A stretch of DNA of 64,000 nucleotides, taken from contig JBATEX010000114.1 in assembly GCA_049664225.1 (NCBI GenBank), positions 62,001 to 126,000 of the forward strand. Reading direction: 5' to 3'. Under the pieces are notes generated by a model. It saw nothing but the letters and a program-made list of their open reading frames with translations. It had not been told where the DNA came from and did not search any database. Origin of the DNA: JAUVRX01 sp049664225. Its GTDB lineage: Bacteria; Acidobacteriota; Thermoanaerobaculia; Multivoradales; JAHEKO01. Positions 55,379 through 64,000 of the stretch are shown in pieces. Position numbers and translations under genes: made by a program. Each line of letters opens with the position of its first letter. Positions within the stretch are counted from its first letter, which is position 1.

Positions 55379-57010
55379 ATGCTCCGCTCCCAGAAACGCA
55401 TGCTGGCGCTGGTGGGGTCCCTGATTCTGTTATTGGTGATCTGCGCACTGCTCTACATGGTGGGAATGAGCCGCCTCGAGGGCGAGACGCGGGGCTTCTG
55501 GAGAAGTCTCGAGTTCGTCGCCGAGACCCTTTCCACAACGGGGTACGGTGCCGATGAGACCTGGTCCAGCCCGGTCATGGTCGTCTTCGTGGTGTTGCTC
55601 CAGTTTCTGGGCGTCTTCCTCATCTTCATGATCTTCCCGGTCTATCTCATTCCCTATCTGGAGGAGCGCTTCGAAGTCCGACTTCCCAAGGAGGCCGGGA
55701 ACCTGAGTGATCATGTCGTGATCTACAGGTTCGGTCCCGCGGTGTCGACTCTGGTCGATCAGCTCGAACAAGCCTCGATTCCAACAGTCATTGTCGAAGA
55801 GGACGAGACCACTGCTCGACGCCTGATCGAAGATGGTCATAAGGTCGTGTCGGGCAGTCTGGAGGATGGGGTCCTCAACCGGATCTGCCTTGACAAGGCG
55901 AAGACCCTGATCGCCAACAGCACCGACGACGAAGACGCGGCGGTAATCCTGGCCGCTCGGCAGTCCGGCTTTGACGGCGAAGCCCTGGCGCTCGTCGAGG
56001 ATCCATTTCACCGGAAACCGATCATGCTGGCCGGTGCCACGGCGACTTACACTCCCCGTCACGTTCTGGGTGCCGCCCTGGCGGCTCGAGCCAGTCAGCG
56101 CGTCAGCCCTACTCTCGCCGATGCGCAGCAGGTGGGCCCCAGGCTGAAGGTCAGCGAGGTGAGGATCCCCAGAGGCAGCAGTCTGGCTGGTCAAACGCTC
56201 GCTGAAGCGGGTCTCGGGCAGCGGACCGGCATATCCGTGATCGGGCAATGGGTTGGCGGCCGTCTGGTGGCCCCCCCGACGGCTGAAATGCGGTTAGAGC
56301 CCGACGGAATCTTGGTTCTGGTGGGCAGTCCCACGAGCATTCACAGGTTCGAGGAGCTTTGCGACGAAGCCAAGCCGCTGCGCCGCCACGGCCCGATCGT
56401 GGTCGCCGGCTTCGGTGAGGTCGGTGGCAAAGTAGTCGAGCTGTTGACCGATGTCGGTGAGGAAGTGATCGTCATCGACCGGGAGGAGCGCGAGGGAGTG
56501 AAAGTGGTTGGGGATGTCCTCGACCCGAGGGTCCTGGAACAGGCGGGGGTCGGCTCGGCGAAAGCCGTGGTCTTGGCCGTCGACACCGATAGCGCCACGA
56601 TGTTCGCCACGGTCATCGTCAAGGATCTGGCGCCTCACGTGCCGGTGATTGCGAGGGTCAACCGCGCCGAGAACGTGGAGCGAATCCACCGGGCCGGCGC
56701 CGACTTCTCGCTCTCGATCAGTCAGGTCTCCGGACAGATCCTGGCTCGGCGACTGCTCGGTGAAGAAGCGGTTTCCGTCGACCCGCAGCTCAAGGTGCTG
56801 AAAGTCGGGGCCCAGGGTCTGGCCGGCGACCATCCGGCGCGATTGGAGATCCGCCAGAAGACCGGCTGTTCGGTGGTAGCGGTCGAACGGGGTGACGCCT
56901 TGGTAATGGAATTCGGTTCCGACTTTCGCTTCCAGCCCGAGGACGTCATCTACGTCTGCGGCAGCAGCGATGCGACCCGGTCCTTCCTCAAGGCCTTTCC
57001 TCAGAGCTAG
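55379..57010 (+). CDS. Potassium channel-type protein with two RCK/TrkA modules
   Basis: The 543-residue protein has two membrane helices (about 10-30 and 62-85) around a pore loop with STTGYGA in place of the usual TVGYGD. Two RCK_N/TrkA-N NAD-binding domains follow (HVVIYRFGPAVSTLVDQL; PIVVAGFGEVGGKVVELL with a clear GxGxxG), each with a TrkA-C segment (about 255-320 and 455-543). The plan is that of ligand-gated K+ channels regulated by nucleotides. The altered filter leaves ion selectivity uncertain. No strong ribosome site is visible. Confidence 0.88.
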   Translation: MLRSQKRMLALVGSLILLLVICALLYMVGMSRLEGETRGFWRSLEFVAETLSTTGYGADETWSSPVMVVFVVLLQFLGVFLIFMIFPVYLIPYLEERFEVRLPKEAGNLSDHVVIYRFGPAVSTLVDQLEQASIPTVIVEEDETTARRLIEDGHKVVSGSLEDGVLNRICLDKAKTLIANSTDDEDAAVILAARQSGFDGEALALVEDPFHRKPIMLAGATATYTPRHVLGAALAARASQRVSPTLADAQQVGPRLKVSEVRIPRGSSLAGQTLAEAGLGQRTGISVIGQWVGGRLVAPPTAEMRLEPDGILVLVGSPTSIHRFEELCDEAKPLRRHGPIVVAGFGEVGGKVVELLTDVGEEVIVIDREEREGVKVVGDVLDPRVLEQAGVGSAKAVVLAVDTDSATMFATVIVKDLAPHVPVIARVNRAENVERIHRAGADFSLSISQVSGQILARRLLGEEAVSVDPQLKVLKVGAQGLAGDHPARLEIRQKTGCSVVAVERGDALVMEFGSDFRFQPEDVIYVCGSSDATRSFLKAFPQS

Positions 57011-57025
57011 GCTGGCCGACCGGGC

Positions 57026-57334
57026 TCAGCCGGGCGAGCGGAGCCTCTCGATGTCTCGATCGCGCCTCTCCTCTACACGGCGCCTGTCTTCTGCGTACTC
57101 CTCCTCGACCTTGACCCTTTCTGAAAGGTCTGCGGCTCCCTTGAGGCTGTCGTGAAAGAGAATCTCGAGCTCGGCGAGCTTGGCTTCGCTCTGATTGCGA
57201 AGCTCGGCGATCTGGTCTCGAACCTCGGGGCTCAGGCCCTCGTCACGCGGCCTCTCTATGCCCTGCTCCTCGAGTCTCTCGAGGGCCAGGTCGTAGGCCG
57301 ACTTCATGCCGGTTGTCTTGTCGTCCCGTGCCAC
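57026..57334 (-). CDS. Small charged coiled-coil protein
   Basis: The 102-residue protein is almost entirely charged and helical (KSAYDLALERLEEQGIERP, AELRNQSEAKLAELEILF, VEEEYAEDRRRVEERRDRD), with no Cys and no membrane segment. No family is recognised. It is convergent with the K+ channel gene and starts about 150 bp from the ABC operon. The ATG at 57332-57334 is the only reasonable start. Codon use resembles its neighbours, which supports a real gene. Confidence 0.7.
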   Translation of the reverse strand: MARDDKTTGMKSAYDLALERLEEQGIERPRDEGLSPEVRDQIAELRNQSEAKLAELEILFHDSLKGAADLSERVKVEEEYAEDRRRVEERRDRDIERLRSPG

Positions 57335-57363
57335 GTGGTGAGCCTATCACCGGGGCGAGGCCC

Positions 57364-57392
57364 TTCACCCGAATCGAGCGATTTGCTATAAA
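57364..57392 (+). promoter_or_regulatory. Sigma-70-type promoter of ABC operon
   Basis: TTCACC (57364-57369), a 17-bp spacer and TATAAA (57387-57392) match a housekeeping promoter. The leader to the ATG at 57488 is about 90 nt. Confidence 0.6.
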
Positions 57393-57487
57393 TTCGCAGT
57401 TAAGGGGGCGGGTCGTTCCTGGCTTGCTGCCGAATTCGCTCTATTTGAATGTGAGTTTCAACCCTCGTTGGAGGAGGCTACGTAAGA

Positions 57488-58468
57488 ATGATTGATGCGC
57501 AAGGCCTGACTCGGCGGTACGGTGAGTTCACCGCCGTCGACGGGATTTCGTTCACCGTGGACGAGGGCGAGATCGTGGGCATGCTGGGCCCCAACGGCGC
57601 CGGCAAGACAACGACTCTGCGAATGATTACCGGCTTTCTGCCCCCGACCGATGGTCACCTGACGGTTGGCGGCAGGGATCTGTTCAGCGACCCGGTGGCG
57701 GCGCGACGGGAGGTGGGATACCTGCCTGAGAATGTCGCCTTGTACCCGGAGATGAGGGTTGCGGAATACCTGCGCTACCGGGCGATGTTGGAGGGCCTTC
57801 CCCGCGCCAAGGCCAGGCCGAGGATTTCCGAGACCGTGAAGAGTTGCTTTCTCGAAGAGGTGGAGAATCAGATCATCGGCACCCTTTCCAAAGGCTACCG
57901 CCAGCGGGTTGGGCTGGCGGCTGCCATCCTCCATCATCCAAGCGTTCTGGTCTTGGACGAGCCGACCGTCGGTCTCGACCCCAAGCAGATCATCGCCATT
58001 CGGGAGTTGATTCGCGAGCTGGGACACAGGCAGACCCTGCTGCTGTCGAGCCATATCCTGCCGGAGGTCGAGCTGCTCTGCGATCGGGTGATCATCATCG
58101 ACCGAGGGCGGATCGTCGCCGAGGGCTCGCCTCGGGATTTGCAGGAGAGCTGGGTCGGGAACACCATTCTCAGGGTAGAGCTGAAGGACGATCCTGGGGA
58201 GGCGCCGGAGGTGCTCGCAGCTATTCCGGGAGTCGTCGACCTCGCGGGTGGAGACACCGGGTGCTACCGACTCGAGTGCTCCACCAGCACAGATCCGCGG
58301 CAATCGGTCTTCGAAGCAGCCAAAGAAAGAGGCTGGGTACTGCTGGAGCTGGCACGTGAGCAAGCCTCGCTCGAGGACATCTTCGTGCGTCTCACCACCC
58401 AGGAGCCGGTTCCGAGCTCCGGCCGGGGTGAGTTGGGCGATGCGTCGCAAGAGGAGGTGCCGTCATGA
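57488..58468 (+). CDS. ABC transporter ATP-binding protein (GldA/CcmA-like)
   Basis: The 326-residue ATPase has Walker A GPNGAGKTTT, a Q-loop region (VGYLPENVALYP), ABC signature LSKGYRQRVGLA, Walker B VLVLDEPTVGLD and switch His in SSHILPEVELL. A C-terminal regulatory part of about 110 residues follows. It energises the membrane partner encoded next, whose ATG overlaps its stop. Such cassettes are called Gld in Bacteroidetes gliding but occur widely without gliding. GGAGGAGGCTACG precedes the ATG. Confidence 0.93.
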   Translation: MIDAQGLTRRYGEFTAVDGISFTVDEGEIVGMLGPNGAGKTTTLRMITGFLPPTDGHLTVGGRDLFSDPVAARREVGYLPENVALYPEMRVAEYLRYRAMLEGLPRAKARPRISETVKSCFLEEVENQIIGTLSKGYRQRVGLAAAILHHPSVLVLDEPTVGLDPKQIIAIRELIRELGHRQTLLLSSHILPEVELLCDRVIIIDRGRIVAEGSPRDLQESWVGNTILRVELKDDPGEAPEVLAAIPGVVDLAGGDTGCYRLECSTSTDPRQSVFEAAKERGWVLLELAREQASLEDIFVRLTTQEPVPSSGRGELGDASQEEVPS

Positions 58469-59205
58469 AGGGCATCCTGTCCGTCATGGGCCGAGAGCTC
58501 AGGGCCTTCTTCTTTTCTCCGTTGGCCTACATCGTGGCGGCGCTGTTGCTGGTGGTCAACGGCCTCGTTTTCTGGTTGATTGTCAGCTATCTGAACGATC
58601 CGAGGGCCGGGTTCGGCGCTCCACTGGAGCTCTTCTTCGGCCAGACGCTGTACTTCTGGCTGGTGCTGTTGTTCGTCGCCCCGGTTCTGACGATGCGGTT
58701 GTTGAGCGAGGAACGCCGCAGCGGGACGATCGAGGTGTTGATGACGGCTCCAGTTACCGAAGGGCAGGTGGTAGTAGGGAAGTACCTCGCAGCCCTGCTG
58801 TTCTACTGCTTTCTTTGGCTCCCGACGGTGGCTTACCCGGCGCTGCTGGCTTACTACAGTGAAGTGGACTGGGGTCCGGTGCTGGCCGGATACCTCGGGG
58901 TGCTGGGGATCGGGGCCCTGTTTCTATCGGTTGGGCTCCTGGCTTCGTCCCTGACGAAGAGTCAGCTGGTCGCGGCGATCCTCACATTTGCGATGCTCAT
59001 TCCACTGTTTACGTTCGGGCTTCTCGAGAATCTGTTCAGCGACGCACCCATCCGCGAGCTGCTCTCCTATCTGAACCTCTGGCAGCACATGGAGGAGCTC
59101 GGCAAGGGCATCGTCGACACCCGCCATCTCGTTTATTACCTCTCGGCGACCGTGCTCTTCGTCTTTCTGTCCGCGCGGGCGCTCGAGTCTCGGAAGTGGA
59201 GATAG
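58465..59205 (+). CDS. ABC transporter permease (GldF-like)
   Basis: The 246-residue protein has six membrane helices, beginning GRELRAFFFSPLAYIVAALL, with RLLSEERRSGTIEVLMTAPV after the second helix, a hallmark of ABC-2 permeases. It is the channel-forming partner of the upstream ATPase. GGAGGTGCCGTC lies before the start, and ATGA couples translation. Confidence 0.92.
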   Translation: MKGILSVMGRELRAFFFSPLAYIVAALLLVVNGLVFWLIVSYLNDPRAGFGAPLELFFGQTLYFWLVLLFVAPVLTMRLLSEERRSGTIEVLMTAPVTEGQVVVGKYLAALLFYCFLWLPTVAYPALLAYYSEVDWGPVLAGYLGVLGIGALFLSVGLLASSLTKSQLVAAILTFAMLIPLFTFGLLENLFSDAPIRELLSYLNLWQHMEELGKGIVDTRHLVYYLSATVLFVFLSARALESRKWR

Positions 59206-59209
59206 ACCG

Positions 59210-60724
59210 ATGGCCAGATTCGACAAGAAATCGAGGCAAAAGGTCCTCTCCGGCTCTCTGTTCGGTGCCGGCGTCCTGCTGGCGATCGTGCTTTTCGCCA
59301 TCACGAACTACTTCGGCTGGAAGTACCACCAGCGCTTCGACTGGACCGAAAGCCAGCTCTACTCGCTGTCGGAGAAGACCGAGAACGTGCTGGCAGAGCT
59401 CGACCGCGACGTGGAAGTCGTGGTTTTCATGAGCCCCGGCGACCCTCTGTTCAGCGCCGTCCGCGAGCAGCTGGCGCGCTATGAGGCTGGGTCGCCTCGG
59501 ATCGGGATCCGCTACGTAGATCCGGAAAAGAACCTCCTCGAGGCGCAGAGCCTGGTGGACAAGTACGAGCTCAGCCATCTCAATGTGCTGGTCTTCGACA
59601 GTGGTGACGACCGCCGCATCATCGACAGCAACGACCTGGCCGACTACGACTACTCGGGAATGCAGTACGGGCAAAGCGCTCAGCTCACCGGCTTCAAAGG
59701 AGAGCAGGTCTTTACCAGCACCCTGCTGGATCTCATGGAGAGCCGGAAACCGAGGATCTTGTTCACGACGGGCCACGGTGAGCTCAGCCTGGACGACGGA
59801 TCGCCGGAGGGCATGTCCCTGGCCCGCGAGCTGCTCGGCAAAGACAACTTCGAGTTGGAGGAGTGGGCCACGATAGGTCAATCCCAAGTTCCGCTCGGAA
59901 CCGACCTGCTGGTCATCGCGGGTCCCGACTCTACTTTTCTCGAGCCAGAGCTTCAGGTATTGAGGAGCTTCCTCGAGTCCGGTGGTCGGCTGCTCGTCCT
60001 GCTGGATCCGACGCTCTCGGCAGGGACCGGTCTGGTCGAGACCGGTCTGGAGGCGCTGCTGGTCGATTTCGGCGTGGTGGTGGGAGAGGACATCGTCGTG
60101 GATCCCTCGAATCCGCTGCCGTTCTTCGGGGCCGAGACGATCTTCGTGAACTCCTACAGCGATCACCCGATCGTGCGGAGCCTGGATCAGGCTCAGCTGC
60201 CGGTGGTCGTAGCCCTGGCGCGGTCGGTCGGACTCGCCACCGAGGCTTCGGGGTACGACATGCAGGAATTGATGCGCACTTCGCCCGATGGATGGGGCGA
60301 AACCGGTTTCGACAATCTCCAGGAAGTGGGTTTCGACGAACTGGATCTCCCAGGGCCGGTGCCACTGGCTGTAGCAGTGGAGAGCGCCAGCGAAGGCCCA
60401 GAGGGTGATCTGGAGAGTCTGTCCGCCGAGGGCGCACCTGGTGGGGATCCTGCGGGGCAGATGCGACTGGTAGTAGTTGGTGATGCCGACCTCGCCACCA
60501 ACGCGCAGCTCCAGAGCGTGCCGAATGCCACCTTTCTGGGCAACGCTCTGAACTGGTTGGTGGAAAGGGAGGCGCTCGTCGGCATTCCTCCCAAGAAGCC
60601 CGAGCAGGTGAAGCTCAGCATGTCCCATGCGGAGCTCTCCCGTCTCACGTGGCTGGTGCTGATCGTGCTCCCCGGGCTCGTCCTTCTGGCCGGACTGGCC
60701 GTCTTCTTGCGGCGCAGGAGGTGA
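59210..60724 (+). CDS. GldG-like ABC accessory protein
   Basis: The 504-residue protein has an N-terminal membrane helix (VLSGSLFGAGVLLAIVLFAI), a large extracytoplasmic domain with the GldG/ABC_transp_aux pattern (FDWTESQLYSLSEKTENVLA, VVVFMSPGDPLFSAV, ILFTTGHGELSL, LLVIAGPDSTF, GGRLLVLLDPT), and a C-terminal helix (WLVLIVLPGLVLLAGLAVFL) with an RRRR tail. The family partners ABC-2 permeases; the substrate is not known. It starts 4 nt after the permease stop. Confidence 0.9.
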   Translation: MARFDKKSRQKVLSGSLFGAGVLLAIVLFAITNYFGWKYHQRFDWTESQLYSLSEKTENVLAELDRDVEVVVFMSPGDPLFSAVREQLARYEAGSPRIGIRYVDPEKNLLEAQSLVDKYELSHLNVLVFDSGDDRRIIDSNDLADYDYSGMQYGQSAQLTGFKGEQVFTSTLLDLMESRKPRILFTTGHGELSLDDGSPEGMSLARELLGKDNFELEEWATIGQSQVPLGTDLLVIAGPDSTFLEPELQVLRSFLESGGRLLVLLDPTLSAGTGLVETGLEALLVDFGVVVGEDIVVDPSNPLPFFGAETIFVNSYSDHPIVRSLDQAQLPVVVALARSVGLATEASGYDMQELMRTSPDGWGETGFDNLQEVGFDELDLPGPVPLAVAVESASEGPEGDLESLSAEGAPGGDPAGQMRLVVVGDADLATNAQLQSVPNATFLGNALNWLVEREALVGIPPKKPEQVKLSMSHAELSRLTWLVLIVLPGLVLLAGLAVFLRRRR

Positions 60725-60727
60725 TTC

Positions 60728-62155
60728 GTGCGTCCCAAGTCGGTCCTGGTCCTGTTTGTCATAGTGGTCGCTCTGTTGGCGTTCATCTGGTTCTACGAGC
60801 GGGAGCTGCCCTCGAGCGACGAGCGAGGGGAGCTGGCCAAGAAGACCCTCCTTTTCGATCGTAGTGAGATCGAGCAAATAGAGCTGGAGCGGGAGGGCCA
60901 GCGGGTGCGGCTAGTCCGCATCCCGAGTGAGCCTGATGCAGAGGAGGGAGACGCATCCCTTGGTTTCTTCGAGGACGAGTGGAGGCTCGAAGAGCCCTTT
61001 GCAAGCCGGGCCGACGTCGATCTCGTCAACGGGCTGCTGGATGCCCTCGAATCGGTCGAGAAGCTGCGTCAGCTAGAAGAAATGGGGGCTTCCGAGGCCG
61101 GACTCGAATCTCCCAGGGCGACACTGCTTCTGCACACCGATGCGGGGATCACGGAACTTGCCGTAGGCAGCGAAGTCCCAGCCTCGGAGACGATGATCGT
61201 AAGGGTGAATGAGGACGACCCACAAGTCGTGAGCAACTCCCTCTGGAGCCATCTGAGTGAGGAGCCCGGGAACTGGCGTAGCAAGGACCTCTACCTCGGG
61301 GAGCGAGACGCCATCCACAGCGTGGTCCTGGACACCGAGACTGCCAGAATCCGTCTGGCTCGCCGAGGCGATTCGTTCTGGATCGAGGAACCGCTCGAAG
61401 ACAGGGCGGATCGAGAGCGAATTCGAGCCCTACTCGGCTCGATCGTCGGATTGAGGGTTCACTCCTTCATCGATGAGCCTAAGGACTCCATGGCGGACCT
61501 CGGCTTGGATCCACCCGTCGCCACCGTCGAAGTCGCCGCTCTCGAGGGACAGCAGGAGTTTCGACTGGACTGGGGGCTACCGGTGTCGGAGGACGCCACG
61601 AGATCCTTCGCCCGCGTCGGGGAGCAGATCTTCGAGACCTCGACTCCTCTGGCGGAGTACCTGGTCTCGAGTCCCGAGGAATGGCGTTCCCTGGCTCTGA
61701 CGACATTCGAGACCCATCAGATCGACTCCGTTCGAGTACTGACCGATGAAGGCGAGCTCGAGCTCCGGCGGGCCGGTGCGGATTGGCAGCGCAACGACGA
61801 GAGGATCTCCTTCACCGCGGTCAGTGATCTTCTCTATTCGCTGGTGGAGGCCAAGGCGTCAGGGATCGATAGCACCGTGGAGCTCGCAGACGCTGATGCG
61901 GGGCAGGCCGAGCCGCATTTCGAGATCGCGCTCTCCGACGGCCAGCGGGAAGAGGTCCTGAGCCTCGGGCAGGCGACCGGGGGTGGGATCGCCGTCAGGT
62001 CGAGCGACCGAGACGCCATCCTGGTGCTGGAGGCGGAGGTCTTGGACGAAATCCGGCAGAAACTGGCTGAAGTTCGCGCGGCTGAACCGGTCGGCGGCGA
62101 AAGCTCGACATCGACCACTGAGATTCAGGAAGATTCAGACGACGAAACGCAGTAG
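60728..62155 (+). CDS. DUF4340 membrane-anchored protein
   Basis: The 475-residue protein has one N-terminal membrane helix (VLVLFVIVVALLAFIWFY) and two to three repeats of the DUF4340 beta-rich fold outside the membrane (WRLEEPFASRADVDLVNGLL, FWIEEPLEDRADRERIRALL). This family regularly follows GldG-like genes, so it is probably a fourth component of the same ABC complex. The start is a GTG, preceded by GGCGCAGGAGG inside the end of the previous gene. A Ser/Thr/Asp-rich tail ends the protein. Confidence 0.9.
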   Translation: MRPKSVLVLFVIVVALLAFIWFYERELPSSDERGELAKKTLLFDRSEIEQIELEREGQRVRLVRIPSEPDAEEGDASLGFFEDEWRLEEPFASRADVDLVNGLLDALESVEKLRQLEEMGASEAGLESPRATLLLHTDAGITELAVGSEVPASETMIVRVNEDDPQVVSNSLWSHLSEEPGNWRSKDLYLGERDAIHSVVLDTETARIRLARRGDSFWIEEPLEDRADRERIRALLGSIVGLRVHSFIDEPKDSMADLGLDPPVATVEVAALEGQQEFRLDWGLPVSEDATRSFARVGEQIFETSTPLAEYLVSSPEEWRSLALTTFETHQIDSVRVLTDEGELELRRAGADWQRNDERISFTAVSDLLYSLVEAKASGIDSTVELADADAGQAEPHFEIALSDGQREEVLSLGQATGGGIAVRSSDRDAILVLEAEVLDEIRQKLAEVRAAEPVGGESSTSTTEIQEDSDDETQ

Positions 62156-62192
62156 GACCCTACTTGAATCACCCTGCTGAGTGCATCTGACT

Positions 62193-62214
62193 GAGCCGCA
62201 AAAGGTTGCGGCTC
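62193..62214 (+). terminator. Hairpin downstream of ABC operon
   Basis: GAGCCGCAA, loop AAGG and TTGCGGCTC form a perfect 9-bp stem 38 nt after the DUF4340 stop. No U-tract is present. Confidence 0.65.
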
Positions 62215-62679
62215 TAGACACCTGTCCAAGGAATGCTCGTGCTCGGGTCCCTAGAGGCTCGAGGAAGGCAATTTCTGGGTGTTCGACCACAATATGTAGT
62301 GGTTTTCCTCTTGACAGGGCGCCAGATCTCGTGCAGTCTAGGACATCCTGAGATCGTTGAGATGTCGCTCAAAGGGCCCACAGAATGCCAGGGCGAAGCC
62401 TGTCCAACCGGCCGGTCAATGGCACTTCCAAGGCCCTCACGACACCAAGAGTTTCGAAGGGGGCAAGCTCACTCGGACAGCGATTCTGATGGGGCTTGGA
62501 AAGGGGTCGCCCGCTGGTGATTTGGCGTTCGAAGGCTTCTTTCCGGTGGGTTAGGGCGCCCTGGTGCTCGGTGGCGCTACCCACGGCAAACTCAAACTAC
62601 TAACGCCTTGAGTCTTGGGGCAGGGGGCTTGGAAGTGACGGTACGTACGGAATCGACTGGCGGAGAGGAGCAGGGTGCG
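62215..62679. other. Upstream region of nrdJ, no gene
   Basis: I see no gene between the ABC operon and nrdJ. A TGGCACT-N4-AGGCC site near 62420 keeps sigma-54 spacing but is too weak to call. I could not find the conserved box of a cobalamin riboswitch although the downstream enzyme uses B12. Confidence 0.5.
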
Positions 62680-64000
62680 ATGCTGAGCGGTGGGAGTGGT
62701 GATGACAGGGCAGTCATCGCTCAGAAGAAGATTGGATTGGAGTTCGATCGTGTCTTCACGACGCCGGAGGTCCACCCGCATGACGCTGTCGAATGGGAAT
62801 TGCGTGACGCCCGTATCAGCAACGAGAAAGGCGATGTGATCTTCGAGCAGAACGATGTGGAGGTTCCGAAGGCCTGGTCGCAGACCGCCACGAACGTCGT
62901 GGTGAGCAAGTACTTCCGGGGCCAGCTGGGGACCGACGGGCGCGAAACCAGCGTCCGCCAGCTCATCGACCGGGTAGCGAACACCATGACCGAATGGGGG
63001 CGAAAGGACAGTTTCTTCGCGACCGACAAAGATGCCGAGAGCTTCCATGCCGAGTTGACCCACATCCTCTTGCACCAGATGGCCTGCTTCAATTCACCCG
63101 TCTGGTTCAACGTCGGCATCGAAGAGCAGCCTCAATGTTCGGCCTGCTTCATCAACTCGGTCAAGGACACCATGCCATCCATTCTCGGTCTGGCCAAGAC
63201 AGAGGGCATGCTCTTCAAGTTCGGCTCCGGAACGGGAAGCAATCTATCGACGCTGCGTTCCTCCAAGGAGGCGTTGGCTGGCGGTGGCACCGCCTCGGGC
63301 CCGGTTTCGTTTATGAAGGGATTCGATGCCTTTGCCGGTGTCATCAAGAGCGGCGGCAAGACCCGTCGGGCAGCGAAGATGGTCATTCTCGACGTCGATC
63401 ACCCGGATATCGAGGAGTTCATCAACTGCAAGCAGGTGGAAGAGCGCAAGGCATGGGCGCTGATCGAGGCTGGCTACGACGGGGGGTTCAACGTCCCGGG
63501 TGGGGCCTATGACTCGGTCTTCTATCAGAACGCCAACCACTCGGTCCGGGCATCGGATGAGTTCATGGAGGCCGTCGAGAAGGACGGCGATTGGGACACC
63601 AAGGCGGTCACCGATGGGCGGCCGATCGACCACTACAAGGCGCGGGATCTGATGCGCATGGTGGCTGAATCGACCTGGGTCTGTGGCGATCCTGGCATGC
63701 AGTTCGACACCACCATCAATGAGTGGCACACCTGCCCGAACACGGCCCGCATCAACTCCAGCAATCCGTGCAGCGAGTACATGTTTCTAGACGACACGGC
63801 CTGCAATCTAGCCTCGATGAACCTGTTGAAGTTCTATCGGGCGGAAGACGAGCGGTTCGATGTCGACAGCTTCAGGCATGCCTGCGAGGTGGTCATCACG
63901 GCGCAGGAGATCATCGTCGACAACGCCGGCTATCCCACGCCTACCATCGGCCAGAACTCGCATGAGTATCGCCCGCTGGGAATCGGGTTCGCCAATCTCG
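62680..64000 (+). CDS. nrdJ: Adenosylcobalamin-dependent ribonucleotide reductase (class II), 5' part
   Basis: The frame runs to the window edge (about 440 residues). It has the NrdJ pattern: FTTPEVHPHDAVEWELRDA, DVEVPKAWSQTATNVVVSKY, FNSPVWFNVG followed by QCSACFINSV with the first active-site Cys, GSGTGSNLSTLRSS for substrate phosphate binding, and NPCSEYMFLDDTACNLASMN with the thiyl-radical Cys. It makes deoxyribonucleotides without needing or avoiding oxygen. The ATG at 62680 is preceded by GGAGAGGAGCAG. The C-terminal part lies outside the window. Confidence 0.93.
   Translation, partial: MLSGGSGDDRAVIAQKKIGLEFDRVFTTPEVHPHDAVEWELRDARISNEKGDVIFEQNDVEVPKAWSQTATNVVVSKYFRGQLGTDGRETSVRQLIDRVANTMTEWGRKDSFFATDKDAESFHAELTHILLHQMACFNSPVWFNVGIEEQPQCSACFINSVKDTMPSILGLAKTEGMLFKFGSGTGSNLSTLRSSKEALAGGGTASGPVSFMKGFDAFAGVIKSGGKTRRAAKMVILDVDHPDIEEFINCKQVEERKAWALIEAGYDGGFNVPGGAYDSVFYQNANHSVRASDEFMEAVEKDGDWDTKAVTDGRPIDHYKARDLMRMVAESTWVCGDPGMQFDTTINEWHTCPNTARINSSNPCSEYMFLDDTACNLASMNLLKFYRAEDERFDVDSFRHACEVVITAQEIIVDNAGYPTPTIGQNSHEYRPLGIGFANL

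Noticed and set aside
57488..62155. Gliding-motility (Gld) locus
   Set aside because: The ATPase, permease and GldG-like genes are of that family, but no other gliding or type IX secretion genes are present and a DUF4340 gene follows; the general ABC assignment is safer.
62156..62679. Cobalamin riboswitch or sigma-54 promoter upstream of the B12-dependent nrdJ
   Set aside because: No B12-box consensus was found, and the TGGCACT-TCCA-AGGCC site near 62420 matches only GG and GC at the right spacing.

Overview
The window is a high-GC Gram-negative chromosome segment in which most genes have clear starts and Shine-Dalgarno sites. Very many multiheme c-type cytochromes, a NifJ-type pyruvate oxidoreductase, a class II (B12) ribonucleotide reductase, a Gld-like ABC cluster and dense intergenic palindromes suggest an Acidobacteriota-like or otherwise deep-branching respiratory anaerobe/facultative anaerobe. 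That placement is inference. I see no rRNA, tRNA, CRISPR array or insertion sequence.

Region 1 (1-9.2 kb, all on the minus strand) pairs an extracellular cytochrome with its probable regulators. A hexaheme cytochrome (2598-3731) carries the landmarks of OmcS, the Geobacter nanowire subunit. It is followed by an outer-membrane beta-barrel gene and a lipoprotein gene. Upstream of it lie a near-consensus sigma-54 promoter (3807-3822) and, about 185-200 bp further up, a perfect 18-bp palindrome suited to an enhancer. The adjacent genes encode a degenerate receiver protein, an NtrC-family sigma-54 activator, a membrane histidine kinase with a CXXCH haem-c site in its sensor domain, and a secreted membrane-anchored protein.

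Region 2 (9.3-19.7 kb) is metabolic and stress-related: a dihydroorotate-dehydrogenase-like flavoprotein next to nifJ, a Cys/Met PLP enzyme, universal stress proteins, a GT39-like transferase and a PNPOx-like flavoprotein.

Region 3 (19.8-41.3 kb) is an electron-transfer island. It holds a tetraheme c554-like cytochrome; two bd-oxidase-like membrane subunits, one with a fused cytochrome c; then an operon of an 11-haem/b-type CbcL-like fusion, Rieske protein, cytochrome b with altered haem-ligand and PEWY positions, 9-haem cytochrome and 18-haem NapC/NrfH-like cytochrome. A 21-haem/b-type fusion built by internal duplication follows on the minus strand. Last comes a second Rieske-cytochrome b-11-haem operon with an intact cytochrome b. 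With region 1 this gives 82 CXXCH motifs in about 39 kb, a plausible quinol-to-surface electron export system with several alternative inner-membrane entry points. A two-gene surface-glycan segment (33.9-37.5 kb) interrupts the island.

Region 4 (41.4-64 kb) is mostly housekeeping: CBS and DUF302 proteins, a tandem Usp, a NarL-type two-component pair, carB, fumC, dinB, msrB-msrA, an S4 protein, a GT2, a K+ channel/RCK protein, a four-gene Gld-like ABC operon, and the 5' part of nrdJ.

The gaps between genes hold several repeat families: four copies of a long hairpin with a near-constant loop and varying but complementary arms; mosaic CCCCCAAGCCCTCAAAG units with hairpins; REP-like palindromes; and short tandem C-rich repeats. 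Hairpins overlapping stop codons end several genes.
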